Shown piece by piece: positions 1 to 5,292 of a DNA stretch of 5,330 nucleotides. The notes beneath the pieces are model-generated. The model was not told where the DNA came from. It made no database searches and saw only the letters and a list, made by a program, of their open reading frames with translations. The translations under genes and the position numbers were made by a program. The first letter of the stretch is position 1. Each line of letters begins with the position of its first letter. The stretch is from Lachnospiraceae bacterium (GTDB taxonomy: Bacteria; Bacillota; Clostridia; Lachnospirales; Lachnospiraceae), in NCBI GenBank assembly GCA_009774535.1, contig VSNY01000057.1, forward strand, positions 1-5,330, read 5' to 3'.

Positions 1-1635
1 TTTTATTATATAGCTAAAACGGGGTTTATTGTCGAATTGCTTCATTACTGGGGAGCGGTGAATCTGTTTACGCGTCCAAGAAGATTCGGAAAAACGCTGA
101 ATCTAAGTATGTTGGAGAATTTTTTTTCGCTGGATGGAGATCAAAGTATTTTTGATGGACTGAACATCTCAAAAGAGACTGCGCTTTGTGAAGAATATAT
201 GGGGAAATATCCGGTTCTCTCAGTTTCCCTAAAAGGAATTGACGCACGGACGTATGAGACGGCATATCAGATGACAGTCCGGGTGATGATCGAAACAGCG
301 GCAAAATTCTACTTCCTTTTGGACAGTGAAAAGCTGAATGTTCATGACAAAGCAGAATATAAAGACCTTTTGGATAAAAATAGGAACGAAGGTGTGCTTG
401 GCAGCAGTTTCAGACAGTTAACGGGATTGCTGGAAAAGCATTATGGTACAAAAGTGATTCTGCTGATGGATGAATATGATGTTCCGCTGGCAAAAGCCCA
501 TGCGAACGGATACTACGACCAGATGGTTACTCTGATCCGAAGTCTGCTTGGGGAGACGCTCAAAACAAATAACAGCCTGAAATTAGCGGTGCTGACAGGG
601 TGCCTTCGGATTTCAAAGGAGAGTATTTTTACCGGGCTGAATAATCTGAAGGTATTGACGATTGCAGATGAGCGTTTTGATGAATATTTTGGCTTTACAG
701 ATAAGGAAGTAAGAGAACTTCTTAAGTATTATGATGTAACGGATCATTATGAAGAAGTGAAAAGATGGTATGACGGTTACCAGTTTGGTAACGTCAAAGT
801 ATATTGCCCGTGGGATGTGTTGAACCATTGCGACAGGATCAGGAGCGAACCTTATGTACAGCCTGAAAACTACTGGATCAATACCAGCAGCAACGACGCA
901 GTGAGACGGTTTATAGAAGAATCGGCAAATGCTGCGACTAAACGGGAGATCGAGCGCCTGGTGGCAGGGGAGGTCATTACAAAGGAAATTCATCAGGAAC
1001 TTACGTATGCGGAGATTTACCAGACGATAGACAACATCTGGAGCCTGCTCTTTACGACCGGGTATCTGACCCAGCGGGGACGGGCAGAGGGCAGACAGAT
1101 GAAACTGGCGATTCCGAATATGGAAATCCTGGATATTTTTGAAACGCAGATTATGGAATTTTTTCAAGAAAATGTCCGGGAAGACGGGGATATGCTGAAC
1201 CGTTTCTGTAATGCCCTGCAGAATGAAGATACAGAGAATGTCGAACAGATATTTACAGAATATTTAAGGAAGACGATCAGTATCCGTGATACAGCCGTAA
1301 GAACAGAAATGAAAGAAAATTTTTACCATGGCGTTTTGCTTGGAATATTAGGAGTGAAAACCCGGTGGGGGATTTCATCCAACCGAGAAATGGGCGAAGG
1401 ATACGCAGATCTCCTTGTGGAACCGGATACCGGGGATATGGGAATTATTATAGAAGTAAAATATGCACATAACGCAGATCTGGACGGGGCATGTAAGGAG
1501 GCATTAAAGCAGATCGCATATACCAGGTATGAAGATGACCTTGCGGACGACGGGGTAGAGAATATTCTGAAATATGGCATTGCCTGCTATAAAAAGCGGT
1601 GCAGGGTCATGCTGGCAGAAAAACAGATACCATAA
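1..1635 (+). CDS. AAA-ATPase-like / PD-(D/E)XK nuclease-like protein, 5' end outside window
   Basis: Seen: the frame is open from base 1, so the gene is cut by the left edge. The TTG at 37 is not a credible start, because the 12 codons before it (ending KTGFIVEL) already match the family's usual N-terminal KTGFI-EL segment. A P-loop-like motif RPRRFGKT lies at 73-96 and a Walker B-like strand VILLMDEYD at 454-480. Family-typical blocks follow: ISKESIFTGLNNL near 610-650, YFGFTDKEV near 685-711, and RWYDGYQFG near 763-789. The C-terminus carries a nuclease-like core, with Asp at 1408-1410 and Glu-x-Lys (IEVKYA) at 1450-1467. Known: the pairing of AAA-ATPase-like (PF09820) with PDDEXK_9 (PF08011, formerly DUF1703) occurs in many paralogues in gut Clostridia and Bacteroidetes. 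The usual length is about 520-580 residues, so perhaps 15-30 residues are missing here. The biological role is not established. A DNA-acting ATPase/nuclease is inference from the motifs. It ends in its own terminator. Confidence 0.88.
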   Translation, partial: FYYIAKTGFIVELLHYWGAVNLFTRPRRFGKTLNLSMLENFFSLDGDQSIFDGLNISKETALCEEYMGKYPVLSVSLKGIDARTYETAYQMTVRVMIETAAKFYFLLDSEKLNVHDKAEYKDLLDKNRNEGVLGSSFRQLTGLLEKHYGTKVILLMDEYDVPLAKAHANGYYDQMVTLIRSLLGETLKTNNSLKLAVLTGCLRISKESIFTGLNNLKVLTIADERFDEYFGFTDKEVRELLKYYDVTDHYEEVKRWYDGYQFGNVKVYCPWDVLNHCDRIRSEPYVQPENYWINTSSNDAVRRFIEESANAATKREIERLVAGEVITKEIHQELTYAEIYQTIDNIWSLLFTTGYLTQRGRAEGRQMKLAIPNMEILDIFETQIMEFFQENVREDGDMLNRFCNALQNEDTENVEQIFTEYLRKTISIRDTAVRTEMKENFYHGVLLGILGVKTRWGISSNREMGEGYADLLVEPDTGDMGIIIEVKYAHNADLDGACKEALKQIAYTRYEDDLADDGVENILKYGIACYKKRCRVMLAEKQIP

Positions 1636-1643
1636 AAACAGAT

Positions 1644-1681
1644 AAAAAAGCTCTGAGATAAGTATGTTTCAGGGCTTTTTT
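1644..1681 (+). terminator. Intrinsic terminator after the ATPase/nuclease-like gene
   Basis: The stem AGCTCTGA (1649-1656) pairs with TCAGGGCT (1669-1676) through eight pairs including one G-U, around a 12-base loop. Upstream A residues at 1644-1648 pair with the T-tract at 1677-1681 and extend the stem. It begins 8 bases after the stop codon at 1633-1635, so it separates this gene from the PadR operon. Confidence 0.85.
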
Positions 1682-1721
1682 GTTATTCACATCGTTTGAC
1701 AAAATAATCCCAAATTACCAC

Positions 1722-1750
1722 TTGACAAATGATATTATATAACGTATAGT
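1722..1750 (+). promoter_or_regulatory. Sigma-A-type promoter of the PadR operon
   Basis: A perfect -35 box TTGACA (1722-1727) and a -10 box TATAGT (1745-1750, five of six consensus bases) are separated by exactly 17 bases. Transcription would start near 1757, giving a leader of about 50 bases before the ATG at 1808. The surroundings are very AT-rich. A second TTGACAAA copy at 1696-1703 lies 26 bases upstream but has no matching -10 box. Confidence 0.8.
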
Positions 1751-1771
1751 ATTAAACAACAAGTAATATCA
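1730..1771. promoter_or_regulatory. Inverted repeat around the -10 box, candidate PadR operator
   Basis: TGATATTA (1730-1737) and TAATATCA (1764-1771) are perfect 8-base inverted copies that bracket the -10 box and the expected transcription start. A related half-site, GTATTA (1749-1754), overlaps the -10 box. PadR-family proteins commonly repress their own promoters as dimers on such repeats. The assignment is inference: the region is AT-rich and an 8-base match can arise by chance. Confidence 0.35.
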
Positions 1772-1807
1772 ATCACAAAATAATATAAACATACAAGGAG
1801 TGATGGC

Positions 1808-2131
1808 ATGGTATTTAATACAGGCGCTGCACTTTTAGACGCGATCGTACTTGCAGTTGTGTCTAAAGACGAAGAAGGCACGTATGGATACAAGATCACG
1901 CAGGATGTACGCAGGACGATCGAAGTATCCGAGTCAACGCTGTATCCGGTGCTGCGCCGCCTGCTAAAAGATGACTGCCTGCAGGTCTACGATCAGGAAT
2001 GCGGCGGCAGGAACCGCAGGTACTATAAGCTGACACCGGCAGGTGAGGCACAGCTTCGTCTGTATAGTGATGAGTGGAAAAGTTATTCTGGAAAAATCAG
2101 TGCGTTGTTTTCGGGAGAGGAGTTAGCATGA
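1808..2131 (+). CDS. PadR-family winged-helix transcriptional regulator
   Basis: This 107-residue protein is a compact PadR regulator (PF03551), a dimeric cytoplasmic DNA-binding repressor. Seen: the start of the winged helix near residues 8-20, the family signature YGYKI (26-30), a recognition-helix region SESTLYPVLRRLL (41-53), and a basic wing with GGRNRRYYKLTPAG (66-79). The remaining C-terminal helix (about 80-105) is short, which fits the small PadR subfamily rather than the long Vir-type. The start is set by AAGGAG at 1795-1800, seven bases before the ATG. It is the first gene after the 1722-1750 promoter, and its TGA overlaps the ATG of the HAAS gene (ATGA at 2128-2131), so translation is probably coupled. 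Likely role, by inference: autorepressor controlling the downstream envelope genes. PadR genes next to HAAS/DUF1700 genes are common in Firmicutes. The effector is unknown. Confidence 0.93.
   Translation: MVFNTGAALLDAIVLAVVSKDEEGTYGYKITQDVRRTIEVSESTLYPVLRRLLKDDCLQVYDQECGGRNRRYYKLTPAGEAQLRLYSDEWKSYSGKISALFSGEELA
2118..2122 (+). promoter_or_regulatory. Ribosome binding site fixing the HAAS gene start
   Basis: AGGAG lies five bases before the ATG at 2128, inside the end of the PadR gene. It supports 2128 rather than the in-frame ATG at 2074, which would add 18 residues outside the HAAS domain and has no comparable site. Confidence 0.8.
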
Positions 2132-3021
2132 ACAAAGAGATTTTTTTAAGGCAGCTCGAACAGCTGTTATACGATATTCCCAAAGAAGAACGGGACGAGG
2201 CGATGGATTATTACCGGGGATATTTTGAAGACGCCGGGGAGGAGCATGAGACCACCGTCTTAGAAGAACTTGAGTCGCCGCAGATCATTGCGGACAGCAT
2301 AAAAGAAGCGTTAAGCAGCACCGGAGATATGTCCGGGGGCTTAAAAAACCCGCCGCAGGTACGCGAGAACCAGGCGCAGTCCGGAAGGTATGCCTATGGA
2401 AAAAGCCATACAGCGGGCGGTCAGGGATATAAAAGCATTTTTTCCCAAAAAGATTTTCAGAAAAAAACGGACCAGCAAGGCTCCGCATACCAACAGGATC
2501 AAAATAAACAAGGCTTTGGCTATCAACAGGATCACGAGAAACAAAGCTCCGGCTATCAACAGGACGACAGCCAGCAAAATTCCGGTGCGGCATACAGACG
2601 CTACGACCAGTATCACAGCAGCCGGGGGCAGGCTGGACAGCCCGGAGGTGCTGACAGGCGGACAAAGCTGCTGCTTTTGATACTTCTGGCGATCTTTACC
2701 GCTCCGATTTGGGGCGCTGCATTGTCCGGCGTACTGAGGGTAGCAGGCGTTGGAATTGCCGTGATCGTCGTATTGGGCGTCTGTTCCATTGGCGGCGTGA
2801 TTGGCGGTATTGCTTGTACTGTTACAGCAATTGTCAGGTTATGTACCTTATCACTTGTAAAAGGGCTGATGTTATTAGGAATCGGAATGCTGTTGATTGC
2901 CGCGAGCGGGGTCAGCATGGTATTGTTATTATTACTGTGCGGGAGATTTCTGCCGTGGGCGCTGCGTCAGATTTCTGCGCTGCTGCGCAGACTGCTGCAG
3001 TGGGGAAGGAGTGCTGCATGA
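2128..3021 (+). CDS. HAAS (DUF1700) domain multi-pass membrane protein
   Basis: The product has 297 residues in three parts. Residues 1-62 are a cytoplasmic HAAS/DUF1700 domain, with the typical L-x2-L...P18-x-E-E-R22 and YYRGYFEDAG (28-37) followed by an LE-L-SP-IA pattern. Residues 63-175 form a low-complexity hydrophilic linker rich in Q, S, G, Y and K, with three 11-residue repeats (116-148). Residues 181-275 are strongly hydrophobic and probably hold three membrane spans (about 181-203, 205-232 and 244-270). A basic amphipathic tail follows (R-Q-I...L-R-R-L). Known: HAAS proteins are usually encoded beside PadR-like regulators and are thought to relay membrane signals. Inferred: it partners the PadR regulator upstream and the DUF4097 protein downstream, overlapping both by ATGA. 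The start at 2128 is preferred because MNKEIFLRQLEQLL is the usual domain beginning. The linker is longer and more repetitive than I would expect for the family. Confidence 0.88.
   Translation: MNKEIFLRQLEQLLYDIPKEERDEAMDYYRGYFEDAGEEHETTVLEELESPQIIADSIKEALSSTGDMSGGLKNPPQVRENQAQSGRYAYGKSHTAGGQGYKSIFSQKDFQKKTDQQGSAYQQDQNKQGFGYQQDHEKQSSGYQQDDSQQNSGAAYRRYDQYHSSRGQAGQPGGADRRTKLLLLILLAIFTAPIWGAALSGVLRVAGVGIAVIVVLGVCSIGGVIGGIACTVTAIVRLCTLSLVKGLMLLGIGMLLIAASGVSMVLLLLLCGRFLPWALRQISALLRRLLQWGRSAA
2473..2571 (+). repeat. 33-base tandem repeat, three units, within the HAAS gene
   Basis: Units at 2473-2505, 2506-2538 and 2539-2571 encode QQGSAYQQDQN, KQGFGYQQDHE and KQSSGYQQDDS. A decayed fourth unit follows from 2572 (QQNSGAAYRRY). 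All three units share the core CAACAGGA, and units 2 and 3 share CTATCAACAGGA. The unit length is a multiple of three, so copy-number change would keep the frame. This is an in-gene coding repeat, not a CRISPR array: there are no spacers. Confidence 0.8.
3006..3011 (+). promoter_or_regulatory. Ribosome binding site fixing the DUF4097 gene start
   Basis: AAGGAG lies six bases before the ATG at 3018, within the last codons of the HAAS gene. It shows that the coding region starts at 3018 and not at the in-frame ATG at 2709, which lies far inside the HAAS gene. Confidence 0.85.
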
Positions 3022-4064
3022 ACAAGCTGATACGTTTGATTTTATATATTACAGCCGGATGCATCGGCGTCGGGACTGCGGCGTTGATTTCCGGGCTTGT
3101 GCTGGGCGGCGGACAACTGTCTTGGGAGGAAGACGGGATGCTTGGCCGTGCGGGAAAAATGGTGCAAAGAATTACGTCCGACCATGGACAACCAATCGAA
3201 ATGGTGGAACAGGAACAGACAGAGGCAGAAGCGGTAGAACAGGCAGATGAAATCGTGGAAGAAGGTACAGGCTATGGCAATCATAAGCAATATGCCTACG
3301 CTTATCAAGAAGATTATAATTATGCAGAAGATTATGACGATGATTATGACGAAGAAGATGTGGCTGGAGATGTTGGACTGCTTACGATAGACGCGTCTGC
3401 GATTACGGATTTGTCTATTGACTTGCAGAAGGGCTATCTGTCCATTGAAGAATCGGACGACAACCGGATCATTGTATCTGCCAGCGGTCCCGGAATGATG
3501 ATCGATGAAATTCAGGCGGAATGTGAATCCGGAAAGATTTCCATTCGCGATACGCGTGCAGGAAAGCGCAGCCGGGAAGAATTGGAAATTTATCTGCAAA
3601 TACCGAAAGACCTTAAGTTAAACAAAGCCAGTTTTCGGATCAATGCCGGAGCATTCGAGTCTGACTGCGCGTTCCAGGCAATGGATCTGACGATAAACGC
3701 AGATGCCGGCCATATTGACTTAAGCGATATATTGGCAAATGTATTTACCGCATCTGTCGGAACTGGCGAGATGGATATTGAAAACGGCAAATTTGAAACA
3801 GCCGTATTGGAATGCGGGGTCGGCGTTATGGATATCGAAGCGGATATTACAAAAGAAGCGCGGATTGAGTGCGGCATGGGTTCGGTGAACATGGAGCTTG
3901 CAGACGGCCCGGACAGCGTTAACTATGAGCTTTACTGCGGCGCAGGCACGATTGAAATCGGAGATCATTCGTACAGCGGCCTGGCGAAAAAGAGGCGGAT
4001 CGAAAATGGTTCCGGGGTAACGTTTACACTGGAATGCGGCATGGGACAGATCTGTATTGATTAA
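3018..4064 (+). CDS. Membrane-anchored DUF4097 beta-repeat protein
   Basis: The product has 348 residues. A single N-terminal hydrophobic segment (about 4-30) follows a short basic start (MNKLIR) and should act as an uncleaved anchor, placing the rest outside the membrane. Residues 31-90 are polar and rich in E and Q. Residues 96-114 are an acidic tyrosine-rich stretch (EDYDDDYDEED). From about residue 119 to the end the chain is a beta-strand repeat domain (DUF4097 type), with short turns of the form xxxGxGxxxIE: NADAGHIDLSD, SVGTGEMDIEN, ECGVGVMDIEA, ECGMGSVNMEL, YCGAGTIEIGD and ECGMGQICID. Such repeats predict a right-handed beta-solenoid-like fold. Cysteines recur at residues 266, 285, 307 and 340. 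Its ATG overlaps the HAAS stop (ATGA, 3018-3021), so it is the third gene of the coupled cluster. Known: DUF4097 proteins accompany HAAS and PspC genes and are linked to envelope functions. The exact activity and ligand are unknown. Confidence 0.87.
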   Translation: MNKLIRLILYITAGCIGVGTAALISGLVLGGGQLSWEEDGMLGRAGKMVQRITSDHGQPIEMVEQEQTEAEAVEQADEIVEEGTGYGNHKQYAYAYQEDYNYAEDYDDDYDEEDVAGDVGLLTIDASAITDLSIDLQKGYLSIEESDDNRIIVSASGPGMMIDEIQAECESGKISIRDTRAGKRSREELEIYLQIPKDLKLNKASFRINAGAFESDCAFQAMDLTINADAGHIDLSDILANVFTASVGTGEMDIENGKFETAVLECGVGVMDIEADITKEARIECGMGSVNMELADGPDSVNYELYCGAGTIEIGDHSYSGLAKKRRIENGSGVTFTLECGMGQICID

Positions 4065-4179
4065 AATGTATAAAATCAGAACTGTTTCAAATGAAATAGG
4101 TTAATAATCAAATTAGACATCAATCGGATATGTATAAGAAGGAAAAAGAAACAGATAATAAAATATCGGACATACAAAC

Positions 4180-4184
4180 GGAGG
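4180..4184 (+). promoter_or_regulatory. Ribosome binding site of the PspC-domain gene
   Basis: GGAGG at 4180-4184 sits seven bases before the ATG at 4192. It is the strongest signal in the 127-base gap after the DUF4097 gene. I see no convincing -35/-10 pair in that gap, although TATAAG at 4133-4138 could serve as a weak -10. Read-through from the PadR promoter is the simpler reading. Confidence 0.7.
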
Positions 4185-4191
4185 AAAAACA

Positions 4192-4380
4192 ATGAATACG
4201 AAAAGACTTGTAAAATCAAACCAGAACCGTCTGATCTGCGGCGTATGCGGCGGAATCGCGCAATATTTCAATCTGGATCCGACTGTGATCCGTCTGGCCT
4301 GGGTCGTGTTCTGCCTGGCCGGAGGCAGCGGGGTATTGGGTTATATTATTGCAGCGATTGTTATGCCGCCTGAATACTAA
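4192..4380 (+). CDS. PspC-domain small membrane protein
   Basis: This 62-residue protein is essentially one PspC domain (PF04024). Seen: a basic start KRLVKS (4-9), the signature NRLICGVCGGIAQYFNLDP (12-30), and then a hydrophobic helix (about 32-58) ending in the usual MPPEY tail. Length and pattern match stand-alone PspC proteins of Firmicutes. Known: PspC in Escherichia coli is an inner-membrane component of the phage-shock response, and short PspC proteins in Gram-positives occur in envelope-stress operons such as yvl in Bacillus subtilis, next to a DUF4097 gene. Inferred: it works with the HAAS and DUF4097 proteins upstream and is probably co-transcribed, since the gap has no terminator and the next terminator is at 4421-4484. 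A CxxC pair (C16, C19) lies within the signature. The family call is safe. The specific function here is not shown. Confidence 0.93.
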   Translation: MNTKRLVKSNQNRLICGVCGGIAQYFNLDPTVIRLAWVVFCLAGGSGVLGYIIAAIVMPPEY

Positions 4381-4420
4381 TTATTGTTCCGCGGCTTTTC
4401 AGTGAATGTGAAAACAAATG

Positions 4421-4484
4421 CACCGGGTATCGAAAATTTTCTGATTTCGACAGAAATATTTTCTATACCCGGTGTTTATTTTTT
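4421..4484 (+). terminator. Long-stem intrinsic terminator after the PspC gene
   Basis: CACCGGGTAT (4421-4430) pairs perfectly with ATACCCGGTG (4465-4474). The stem continues inward with GAAAAT (4432-4437) against ATTTTC (4458-4463), and TTTCTG (4438-4443) against CAGAAA (4451-4456). One C/T mismatch, one bulged T and a 7-base loop complete it. About 22 base pairs are followed by a T-rich run at 4475-4484. It closes the envelope cluster and directly precedes the LytTR promoter. Confidence 0.9.
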
Positions 4485-4487
4485 CTA

Positions 4488-4515
4488 TTGATTTTGAATC
4501 TTAAAATGCTATAAT
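4488..4515 (+). promoter_or_regulatory. Promoter of the LytTR response regulator gene
   Basis: A perfect -10 box TATAAT (4510-4515) carries the extended -10 element TGC at 4507-4509. A partial -35 box TTGATT (4488-4493) lies 16 bases upstream. Transcription would start near 4522, about 42 bases before the preferred ATG at 4564. The -35 box begins only four bases after the preceding terminator's T-tract. Confidence 0.75.
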
Positions 4516-4548
4516 GTGAAATGATCATTTGACAGAATGAAAAAAACG

Positions 4549-4554
4549 AAAGAG
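4549..4554 (+). promoter_or_regulatory. Weak ribosome binding site of the LytTR gene
   Basis: AAAGAG lies nine bases before the ATG at 4564. It is a poor match to AGGAGG compared with the other genes here, which suggests modest translation. It is still better than anything upstream of the alternative ATG at 4537. Confidence 0.45.
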
Positions 4555-4563
4555 ACAACGATT

Positions 4564-5292
4564 ATGTATTTGATTGCACTTTGTGATGACGAGAAAAAAG
4601 AACTGGACAAATCAGAACATATGCTGGCCGCTTATCAGGAGGAACATTCCGGGTGTGTGTTTTCCATTGAACGATTTGAAAGTGCAAAAGAGCTGCTGCA
4701 CCGGGTCAGGGAAAACGGCTACGCACCGGATCTGCTGTTTTTGGACATTTATATGCCGCAGAAGACCGGAATGCTTGCGGCGCAGGAACTGCGCGATATG
4801 GGAAACGATGGCAGGATTATATTCCTGACATCTTCCAAAGACCATGCATTGGCAGCATTTGGCGTTGACGCGTCGCAGTACCTGGTAAAACCCGTTACCA
4901 AAAAACAGTTGTTTACCGTACTGGATCACTGTCTGGGTGAAATCGAAGAAAAGCGGAAACGGTATCTGCTGCTGCGTATTGACGGGAAAATCTGCCGCGT
5001 GGCTTTAGATCAGATTATTTCCTGCGAGGCACAGGGAAAGCGCCAGTATTTATACTTGTCCGATGGTTCCCAGGCAGTACTGCGCATGACGATACTGGAA
5101 CTGCACCAGATGCTGTCCCAATATGAGGAATTTGTGAAAGTCGGTGCATCCTATATCGTGAATTTGTCCCATATCGACAGTTTAAATTCACATGAAATCT
5201 GTCTGGATAATCACAGAAACATTTATCTGCCAAGGGGCGCTTATCAGCCGCTTCGTGAAAAATACTTCCAATATTATTGTGGGGGGGGGTAA
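4564..5292 (+). CDS. LytTR-family response regulator (receiver + LytTR DNA-binding domain)
   Basis: The product has 242 residues. Residues 1-122 are a CheY-like receiver: acidic pocket C-D8-D9-E10, phospho-acceptor D61 in LLFLDIYMP, switch residues T89/S90 in IIFLTSS, and K109 in YLVKPV. All key residues are present. After a charged linker (125-133), residues 134-236 form a LytTR DNA-binding domain, with the late-strand signature FVKVGASYIVNLSHI (190-204) and a terminal YLPRGAYQPLREKY. Known: this class, related to LytR, AgrA and AlgR, is phosphorylated by a sensor kinase, often of the GHKL type, and binds paired direct repeats. Start choice: ATG 4564 gives MYLIALCDDE, the usual N-terminus. 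The in-frame ATG at 4537 adds nine lysine-rich residues, lies only about 15 bases after the predicted transcript start, and has no ribosome site. The site for 4564 is weak (AAAGAG, 4549-4554). The gene ends in three glycine codons made of a G9 run. No kinase gene is visible in the window. Confidence 0.92.
   Translation: MYLIALCDDEKKELDKSEHMLAAYQEEHSGCVFSIERFESAKELLHRVRENGYAPDLLFLDIYMPQKTGMLAAQELRDMGNDGRIIFLTSSKDHALAAFGVDASQYLVKPVTKKQLFTVLDHCLGEIEEKRKRYLLLRIDGKICRVALDQIISCEAQGKRQYLYLSDGSQAVLRMTILELHQMLSQYEEFVKVGASYIVNLSHIDSLNSHEICLDNHRNIYLPRGAYQPLREKYFQYYCGGG
5281..5289 (+). repeat. G9 homopolymer at the 3' end of the LytTR gene
   Basis: Nine consecutive G residues encode the last three glycines, immediately followed by the TAA stop (5290-5292). 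Tracts of this length are prone to slippage in replication and to sequencing error. One extra G would remove the stop and keep the frame open to the window edge. One fewer G would give the tail GGGKSNLA before a new stop. Confidence 0.9.

Noticed and set aside
613..1167. Minus-strand open frame of 184 codons within the ATPase/nuclease-like gene
   Set aside because: It lies wholly opposite a well-supported gene and its translation matches no family I recognise.
2074..2127. Upstream ATG at 2074 as the start of the HAAS gene
   Set aside because: It lies inside the PadR gene, adds 18 residues that are not part of the HAAS domain and has no good ribosome site. ATG 2128 has AGGAG at the right distance.
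2473..2571. Direct repeats as a CRISPR array
   Set aside because: The units are contiguous with no spacers, vary between copies, and encode an in-frame peptide repeat within a clear gene.
2709..3017. Upstream ATG at 2709 as the start of the DUF4097 gene
   Set aside because: The 103 extra residues are an out-of-frame reading of the HAAS membrane segment and resemble nothing. ATG 3018 has AAGGAG and gives a clean membrane anchor.
3018..3065. Lipoprotein signal in the DUF4097 protein (TAGC at residues 12-15)
   Set aside because: The residue at -3 is Thr, an Arg lies inside the hydrophobic stretch, and the Cys comes very early in the segment. A plain membrane anchor fits better.
3042..3599. Long open frame on the minus strand opposite the DUF4097 gene (185 codons)
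   Set aside because: It is a shadow frame. The run of isoleucine and valine codons is the complement of the acidic GAT/GAC/TAT-rich coding stretch. No ribosome site or recognisable family.
4529..4534. Perfect TTGACA as a second LytTR promoter -35 box
   Set aside because: The bases 17 positions downstream (GAGACA) do not resemble a -10 box, and it lies inside the leader of a better promoter.
4537..4563. ATG at 4537 as the start of the LytTR gene
   Set aside because: It would add nine lysine/threonine-rich residues before the normal receiver start, has no ribosome site, and sits about 15 bases from the predicted transcript start. It cannot be fully excluded.
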